Positions 56,661 to 64,000 of a stretch of DNA of 64,000 bases are shown here, one piece after another. The translations under genes and the position numbers were made by a program. Below the pieces are notes generated by a model. It had not been told where the DNA came from, did not search any database, and saw nothing but the letters and a program-made list of their open reading frames with translations. The DNA comes from Pseudo-nitzschia pungens (lineage: Eukaryota > Bacillariophyta > Bacillariophyceae > Bacillariales > Bacillariaceae): the NCBI GenBank assembly GCA_037355855.1, contig CM074760.1, positions 3,030,501-3,094,500 of the forward strand, given 5' to 3'. Positions within the stretch are counted from its first letter, which is position 1. Every line of letters begins with the position of its first letter.

Positions 56661-57390
56661 TGCTCCCCGGACTGACTGCCGTTTCCGGTCCGTCGCGAAG
56701 TACGATACCAACGACCACCGACGACGACGGACAACGACGACGACTTTGGATTCGGAATAAGAGAGATAAGAACAGTTTGATGTTTGATGTTTGATGTTTG
56801 ATGTTTGATCTCGACTGCTGTCGACTGTCAACTGTCAACTGTCAACTGTCAACTGTCAATACATTTACAGTTTCACGGTTCACTTTCCAAATTCCAAAGA
56901 TCTTGGACTCTCTACGATCTACCGGTACCGGTACGAGTTACGTGTAAGGTTTACCAGTAAGGTTAGTGTCCATCCCATTCGTAGGATACCATCGCAGGTC
57001 CAATATGAAGCATGAATATGAACTTTAAAAGGGATGATGACCAACGTACGAACATAACGTATCATTCGTATCTTTCAGGCCACGGAACGATGCAAAAACG
57101 AAAGACACACACCGACGCGAGTGAGGAGTGAGGCGTTTTTTCTCTTCTTTTCTCTTCGTTGTTCGTTGCGTCAAGGGTCAAGGGTCAATGGCAAAGTGCA
57201 AAGGGCACCAATAACCAATCGGAAACAAAACGAAAGCACGGAAGAATCCAACAACCTTTTGATCCCTAAAGGATTGTCAGGTTGATTCAAAGCAGAAAGC
57301 AGAAAGCAGAAAGCAGCCATCCCGAAAGCACTATCGAAGAAGACTGCTCTCGACAGAACACGCACTCATATTTTAAAAGCACAAGCAATC
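56661..57390. repeat. Divergent promoter region with heptamer tandem repeats
   Basis: At 56,775-56,808 there are four to five units of GATGTTT; at 56,816-56,858 there are about five units of CTGTCAA. Together they form a repeat block just upstream of the beta-galactosidase start. TACCGGTACCGGTACGAGTTACGTGTAAGG follows at about 56,921-56,950 and an AGAAAGC repeat at about 57,291-57,316. No gene is seen. Confidence 0.7.
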
Positions 57391-58749
57391 ATGACCAACG
57401 ACGGATCCCGATCGGGATCGGGCTCGTCTCCCGAAAACAGAACCCGGTCTCCCCACTTGTTTTCGTCGGTGGCACGATCCCACCCGAACGGAAGTCGTCC
57501 CCCGCCGCCGCCGTCGTCGTCGTCCAATGCCACCAGCAATCCCGCTACTACGAGCACTCTCTACCACCCGTCCATTTTTCGATACACCTGCACCGGAAAG
57601 CTCTCGCTCGACTCCCGCAACGGCGGCCGGAGCAAGGCCTCCCCGGGGGTCTGCCACGGGATCCAGTCCAAGCTGGAGCACATCGACCACTGGAGGCTCT
57701 CGACGCGGGAGGAAGCCATCAAGCAATTCGAGTACAAGAGTTCCGTGGACATTGGCGGCGCCGGTGCTGCCGACGACGATTACTACGGCGCCGGTGGCGA
57801 CGCGTCGTCGGCGCACGCCGAACAGGCGGTCTACATTTCCGGGGTCTTGCTCTATCCGCCTGCGTGGGAGGAGGAAGGGGGGGATCCAAACGGATCGAAA
57901 GACGACAGCAACAGCAACGACAACGACAACGACAAACCATCGTCGTCCGAGAGACGCCACAACCCGAAACAAAAACAAAACCAGAAATCAATCATTGAAA
58001 CCATGACGTCCCGCAAAAACACGGACGGATCCACCACCGTCCGGCCCCGCGAGGACCGGATCGATTGCTACGGATCGACCGAGGTGGACCTGCTGGTCCT
58101 CCGGCCCCAGGACGCGAGAGACGAAAGCATCGCGGGAGTGGCCCCCTTTTGTTCCCCGGGAGCGACGGTCCGCGACGTGGCCATTGCGCCGACCAACCTC
58201 GGGGTGGGGTCCGAAACGGGAGGACGGGAACGCACGACGACCATCCGGCTGGGGATTCTGGAAATCGTCTACGCGACGGTGCTGGAGGGACTGGAGGAGG
58301 GCAGCGACAACGAAAATGACAACAAAAACCAAAACAAAAACGACCACCGCAACGGTTACAACAACTCTGGCAGGGACGCGTCGGGGAAGCAAAACGCCGG
58401 AAACGATGCCAAGCGCGGGGACGATTCTTCGTCCCCGAACAATGCCGCCGCTTCGGGCGCACCGATGCTGCCGACGCGGGTGGTCTCGTCCGGAAAGAAA
58501 ATCCTCCACCACATGAGCATCAACGGGCGACTCCTGTACCAGACCGTGCAGGACGACTTTCCCCAGCGAACCTACGACGCCGGCAAGCGCGTCACGAACG
58601 AATTCCAGAAAACCTGGGACCGGACCACCGGATTGATGAAAAAGGTCGCCTCGGTCGCCTTTTTTGGAGACGACTGGGACGACGACGACGACGGCGACGA
58701 CGGGGACGATGGTTACGGCGGCGGTCATCCACGAGGCGGTCGGAGGTAG
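57391..58749 (+). CDS. Unknown protein, acidic C-terminus
   Basis: 452 residues, single exon, ATG at 57,391 (MTNDGSRSG). The N-terminus is Ser/Pro-rich. Two ordered-looking blocks are separated by Asn/Asp/Lys-rich linkers: first FRYTCTGKLSLDSRNG, then AVYISGVLLYPPAWEE and RIDCYGSTEVDLLVLRP; second TTTIRLGILEIVYATVLEGL. The last part has ILHHMSINGRLLYQTVQDDF, then NEFQKTWDRTTGLMKKVASV and a poly-Asp/Gly tail. There is no signal peptide or membrane helix. I do not recognise the family; the alternation of conserved-looking strands and low-complexity linkers is common in diatom cytosolic proteins. Codon use and the 1.36-kb open frame support a real gene. Confidence 0.65.
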   Translation: MTNDGSRSGSGSSPENRTRSPHLFSSVARSHPNGSRPPPPPSSSSNATSNPATTSTLYHPSIFRYTCTGKLSLDSRNGGRSKASPGVCHGIQSKLEHIDHWRLSTREEAIKQFEYKSSVDIGGAGAADDDYYGAGGDASSAHAEQAVYISGVLLYPPAWEEEGGDPNGSKDDSNSNDNDNDKPSSSERRHNPKQKQNQKSIIETMTSRKNTDGSTTVRPREDRIDCYGSTEVDLLVLRPQDARDESIAGVAPFCSPGATVRDVAIAPTNLGVGSETGGRERTTTIRLGILEIVYATVLEGLEEGSDNENDNKNQNKNDHRNGYNNSGRDASGKQNAGNDAKRGDDSSSPNNAAASGAPMLPTRVVSSGKKILHHMSINGRLLYQTVQDDFPQRTYDAGKRVTNEFQKTWDRTTGLMKKVASVAFFGDDWDDDDDGDDGDDGYGGGHPRGGRR

Positions 58750-59033
58750 CGATGCCGTGCCGTGCCGTGCCATGCCATGCCGTGCCGTGCCGTGCAAACA
58801 ACTCCATCGTGCCATTTTTTGGCTGCATCAGGCAGGACGAACGAAAAAGCTATTCCATGACCAATAGAAATGATGATAATGATAATAATAATAATATATA
58901 CGATACACGTGTACGAAGTACTACACAATTCGTATTTTCATTCACTGCCCCCAACAAGCATACGTTTTACGTTTCAGTTTTGTGCAGAAGAGATTTATTT
59001 ATATTGTACAGTATTGATGATCATGTTGAATAC
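58750..59033. repeat. Convergent spacer with GTGCC pentamer repeat
   Basis: GCCGTGCCGTGCC-type repeat at about 58,753-58,795 directly after the preceding stop, then an AATAAT tract near 58,873-58,895. No gene. Confidence 0.6.
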
Positions 59034-62000
59034 TTAACGTTGTTGTTCGCTCAAGAGCCACGGATGCTGCAGCACTTGTGCAATTGATAAACGGTCATAA
59101 GGCAATGGATTCAGCATAGCCACAATCAGATCTCTAGACTCCCGTGATGTTATCGCGGGGAAGAACCAGTGGGGCCCCAAAAAGTGGCGTTCGTCGTGTT
59201 CCGAGATATTTGGAGCCAGTGCGGCATGACTGCTTGACCTCCTGTTGTCACCAGCGGTACGGACCTCGTCATACCATTTCTTATATGATTGGAACCGAGG
59301 ACATCGCAACAAATCTTCTCCAAAGGGGAGAGATCGGAATAGCATAGCATACAAGATAACACCAGCACTCCATACGTCGGCCTTGCTTCCATCATATCCG
59401 GTGCTTTTCTTTTTTGCACCTCCACCATCATCAGTTTGCGCAATGATTTCGGGTGCAACATAATGAGGGGACCCAACCACGGAAGACATCCGCCGTAGTG
59501 GAGACACCTGATTAGGGTCGTCGGTATTCGGGAAACACAACACATTTTCCATCGCACCACACGTCAGAAATGAGAGAGCGCTGACGCCGGATGCAAGGAC
59601 TTTGTTCATTGAACCCTTCACGGAGTTAGAAGAATGGCTGCTTGGGCTTAAGTTACCATCCCGCCCGTCCCCAAAATGCGCACCGCCTTCGGTACCGGAA
59701 GTTTGCTGTGACAAAGGAGAGGCGATGGATTCAATCATCGTATCGGTATCGGACTGAAATCCTATTAACCGAAGACTATTCCCTGCAGGTCCAAAAGCGG
59801 CAGAAAGGCCAAAGTCTGCAATCTTCAGTATGCGAGAGCCGTCTCCTGTATTATGCACTAGCAAGTTTTCTGGTTTTAAATCCCTGTGAGCTATCCCACT
59901 AAGATGGCAATAGTTGATGCCACTAGACAGTTCATAAAAGAACGTTCGCATCATTTGCTCGGATTGCTCTATGTCTTGCGCACTGCGAGTTCCTTTCCCT
60001 GCACTGCTACTGATCAAATCAAACAGCTCGCCTCCTTTTACCAATTCAAGTACCAGAAACATCGTCGATTTTGAATCTTGGATGTACTCTAGAACCTCAA
60101 ACAGGTGCAACACATTTTTGTGACGGCCGATCAACATCATATTTCGAATTTCCTTCGTCGCTGCACGCCGCTGCCTCAGCCAACGAAGATATTTGGAAGG
60201 GACTGCGGGAATAGCGATGAAAGCATTTAATTCCTTGCAATTCACAGTCACTCGTTCCGAAAATGCAGCGCGAACTAACCCACTACAAGCAAAAGGGTGA
60301 TATGATACAGTAGTTCAATTACACAACGGTGAGAGGATTTCTCGCAAAAAAGACCAATCCATGGAAATGAGGAGTGCTCAGACAAGAAGGAGCACATCAC
60401 TATACGAAACACAGCACTCACGTTCTGGCTTTCCCAAAAACAACAGGAGGCAAGCCCCTATCACCGTCGCTTGACGAGTTTGCACGTGAAGATCCTGTTT
60501 GGTCGGTCTGGTCGGTTCCAACACGTCCGGGAACGTCGTCGAATACCGGAAAAGCAGGAGGTGGATACCCAGCGTTGATTCGTTCGATAGCGGTCATCAT
60601 ATCGTCGAATTCAACATCCGATGCAATAAAGGGTATATGACCCCATATCTCGATGCATCTAGTCAGCGTGAGTTCTCGTAAACTGCCATCTCTAGGATCG
60701 ATGTAAGCTGCGATCAAACTCAGACGCAATCCCTTTTTCGCGGACCCTCGATCGATTTGCAACCCTTTCGGCACCGTGGAATTCTTATCTTTCCCGTTAT
60801 ACCGTTGCAGCGTAATTAAATTTCGGCTATTGGGATTAACAAGCCACCAAACATGTTTGTCTTCCATTGGTTTCTCTCCCCTGAGGACATCTTTCTCCAT
60901 GGGTTGACCTTTCCTTACAACCACACAATCCTTCAATGCGTCCGCTTGCAGAATCCGATATCCGACCGGATTCAAAATCTTGATTGCAACAGATTCATCG
61001 GATAGACCGTGCTGCAATGATTTGTTGCTGTGTGCACGTAATCTTGTAGGAACCGCAGCAGCCTTCGTATAATGTTTTGATCTTGATGGCGCATCTTGCG
61101 CATCCAGCATTACTCCGCCTGTTTCGTCATAACTCACGGTTGCTTCAATAGCGACAGCATCTCCCTCAGCCTCCAACAATGGGAGGGCATCGAGCACGTT
61201 TTTTCCCTTGTTCTTCGGTGTCTGAACGCCACTGGGTTCGTCTATGACATCGTCAACCGTACCACATGCATTGGTTCCACAAAAAAATACGCCTGATGCA
61301 AAACCGCCGCCTTTTGAAGACGAATCGGCTTTCGAAGCCTCTTCCACTCTGTTCGGATTCTGCGAGATACCACTTCGTACTGGATATTCTTCCTTGGGGC
61401 GCAATCGATGTCCCTCGTAGACGACCCCGGCCACTCCGCCACCCAAATAATTTCCTATTTCATATATTGGTTTCTTATCGACTACGATTACTTGACCATC
61501 GTACGTGTCCACACGACGGCAGAAACCATCACGTTCCTTAATCTGCTGCTTTTGATATATGCGTTCACGATCCCTCCTCCGCGCTACTATTTCGTTCCAG
61601 TCTTGCGATTCTTTTTTCTCTTCCCCCTGTAAGTTAGACTAAAGTTTTGCAGGAATTAAATGTCAAAGCGCATTGTTAGGAAGGTCCAATGCGCACCACA
61701 ACAAATGACCTAGAATCAATTCGGGAGATGTTCAAGCAATCTATAGATTCATGCTGCCTACCTCGACGGTTTCAAAAGAGTCCGATGAATAAGATGGTGA
61801 ATCTGGTCCCGAAATGCGTCGGCGTTCACCTACCATGGCAAACTCCTTACTATCCCGATCTTCGTTTTCGTTCGAAGAGGCGTTGTTCGGAGTTCTTCGA
61901 ATGGAGCCCTTCAGTTTGCGAATGATCCCACCAGCACCCTTTCCACCGCTCTTGCCGCTCTTCTGCTCAGACATCTTTGACCCACCAGAGTTGTCTTCCT

Positions 62001-62196
62001 CGACCGAAAAGTCATCTTTTGTTGATTTCAAAGGAATAGGGGCACCAGGAGGAGTCGGTGTTGGTGGCGATGAAATTTGCGGTTTGCTTCCACGACGTCC
62101 GAGTCGCTTCCAGAGTGGCGCTTTCTGACTCGAGGAATTTGGCGTGTTCTCCCTAGGAGGTTTTTGCTTTGAAACGGTATTGTTCGTCATTGTCAT
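59034..62196 (-). CDS. Ser/Thr protein kinase with very large insertions, three exons
   Basis: Exons in transcript order: 61,762-62,196; 60,422-61,626; 59,034-60,282; together 962 residues. Donors GTAGGC and GTGAGT, acceptors TTACAG and TTGTAG. The kinase parts are all present: glycine loop NYLGGGVAGVVYEG (about 205-218), VAIKILNP Lys (about 362), alpha-C Glu in TKEIRNMML, catalytic loop HRDLKPENLL (about 676), DFG (about 704), APE (about 823) and DVWSAGVILYAM. About 145 residues lie between glycine loop and VAIK, about 190 between VAIK and alpha-C (including HVWWLVNPNSRNLITLQRY and CIEIWGHIPF), and about 115 between DFG and APE. The C-lobe resembles CAMK/SNF1-type kinases. The N-terminal 145 residues are Ser/Pro/Lys-rich. 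No membrane segment; probably a cytosolic signalling kinase of a stramenopile-specific group. Confidence 0.9.
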
Positions 62197-63505
62197 TGCT
62201 TTCAGCGGAATTGCGTGAGCGGAATTATGTAGGTGTTGTCGCGTTGTGAATTCTAAATCAACCTGACGCTCACCGTATATTGTGCAGCAAAGATCCCGAT
62301 TAGTTCGAAAGATATAGTGGCGTGATATTGTTTCAAGTTCTCCGTAGTCCAGGTTTCAGGTACGCAGGCAAGGGAAGCAATCGAATTTCGGATTCAATTC
62401 CTTTCGATTCGAGACACTACTCGGTGAAGTGATGAAGGGAGGAATACAGTAGCTCCCACCCGGCGTAAGAATCTATCCGCTTGCGTCTCGAAACACCGTA
62501 TCATCGACCTCGGTCGTCGTCTAAAGCTCTCCGAAGACGCCTACTCGTGAGCATTTACCCCTTGTTGAGCATGTGGTGTGTTCACGAGAAGGTCAAGTTA
62601 TATATTAAAACTGGAGAGAGAGACAAACTCATCGGAAGCGCGGGTATCGCTTTACATAAGCACACCGTTCTGCTCTCATGACCATGACATATTTTTCGTT
62701 TTTTCATTTTTCCTATTCTTGCTCGTCGGTCCTTCGACAATGTAACCGTTTTCGTTTTCCCATTGGTTCTTTGGGATCCAGAAACTTGATCATTAACGTC
62801 AAATCCAAGCAGGCGCAAACTCTAATGATTATATTCAGCAATGATGATATATATTTTAAAAACTAAGTCTGTACACATGGTGGAATTGGAAAGAGACTGG
62901 AGACTTAGACATTTTGATTGCAACAATTTATTTTTTCGAGGCCCAGCGTAACGCGATTTGTACGCCGGCGAGCAGTACGAGTCCTACCGAACAGGGTTCA
63001 GCCCGTTCACCCCGTCGCATACGAGTTCGAGTAGTCTTAGATCGTAGTAAAGTGACTAAATACTGTCAACCCGGAAGCCGTCACATCACGCTGGAAACGA
63101 CACAACACAATACAACACAACACAGGGAGTTTGACCTAGGTGAGTAGAACCTCGCGATCTTTATGCTTAAACGAATTGAATGTTGACCATGAAGACGATA
63201 TAGCTGTAGACAGAGATTACACTGATTACTTCCTGGTAGAATCGGACCATGGCGCTCCTGGCCATTGCAATGCATGTTTTCATTTTTTCAACACCGTCCA
63301 TGCATTTGAACGATTCCGATCTGCGTTGTTTTCCCGTAGAATCAGTACGGAAAATCCTGCCTCGAATTCGCCAAATTTGATTTCAGGCCTAAGCATTCTC
63401 ATCTCTTCTGTCATTTGGCCGGATTTGTATCACTTTTGCTGCTTCTCACCGTTACAACTGTAGGACAAACAAAGCGGTTTCTTATCGAATACACAATATA
63501 TAACA
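62197..63505. other. Divergent region between the kinase and UBC genes
   Basis: The left part (62,197-62,900) holds no supported gene. The right part may contain a small gene on the minus strand, listed separately. An ACACA/ATACAACACAACAC repeat lies at about 63,100-63,124. Confidence 0.35.
62938..63265 (-). CDS. Possible small two-exon membrane protein
   Basis: Two open pieces could form one short gene. The first, from an ATG at 63,265, reads MARSAMVRFYQEVISVIS followed by a hydrophobic VYSYIVFMVNIQF. The second, after a GACAG acceptor at 63,064, reads YLVTLLRSKTTRTRMRR and then a hydrophobic CSVGLVLLAGVQIALRWASK ending at a TAA at 62,938. A good donor for the first piece is not visible (GTTTAAG at best), so the join is weak. 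If real it would be a protein of about 75 residues with two membrane helices and a Lys-Lys end. No family recognised. Confidence 0.2.

Positions 63506-64000
<495 letters not shown>

Overview
This is nuclear DNA of a diatom, probably a raphid pennate, although the species cannot be fixed from the sequence alone. Four lines of evidence support this. Genes have short GT-AG introns. Several proteins start with a signal peptide whose predicted cleavage site is followed at once by Phe, the ASAFAP-like signature of plastids bounded by four membranes (PsbP-like protein, Mpv17-like protein, two unknown membrane proteins). The window holds a complete Ty1/copia element of the diatom CoDi type. It also has the ankyrin, HSF and BspA-type (DUF285) repeat families that are expanded in diatoms. 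Coding DNA is fairly GC-rich and intergenic DNA is AT-rich, full of short CTAGTA, TACCGGTA and GTAAGGTTA-type motifs.

Layout. 1-9.6 kb: a small ER-type acidic protein (-), a LITAF-domain protein (-), NADH-cytochrome b5 reductase (+), a SAM methyltransferase (+) and a large low-complexity protein (-). 9.6-22.5 kb is repeat-rich and decaying: an HSF-like gene with a broken frame, two inverted copies of a TA-flanked MITE, a UPF0060/YnfA-like membrane protein interrupted by one extra base, a four-exon thioredoxin (-) and a fossil copia RNase H fragment. 22.5-28.6 kb: an unknown basic protein (+), a PsbP-like lumenal protein (-), a START-like protein (+) and an ankyrin-repeat protein (-). 29.9-39.8 kb is one intact LTR retrotransposon on the minus strand, with apparently identical 936-bp LTRs and gag and pol in one frame separated by a single TGA. 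40.2-50 kb: Mpv17/PMP22-like (-), two unknown plastid-type membrane proteins (- and +), and the DDX41-type DEAD-box helicase (-, five exons). 50.4-51.7 kb: a DUF285-repeat secreted-protein pseudogene. 51.9-56.7 kb: a membrane-anchored GH2 beta-galactosidase (-, three exons). 57.4-62.2 kb: an unknown protein (+) and a Ser/Thr kinase with large insertions (-, three exons). 63.5 kb to the end: the start of a UBC4/5-type E2 enzyme (+).

The genes do not form a pathway; this is ordinary eukaryotic gene order with a retrotransposon insertion. The main surprises are the same-frame stop between gag and pol, micro-exons of 24-38 nt in four genes, tandem repeats starting right at 5' splice sites, a kinase whose N-lobe is split by about 145 residues, and several genes caught in the process of breaking. 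I joined exons by hand from GT/AG sites, reading-frame continuity and family alignment from memory; no transcript or database evidence was available.
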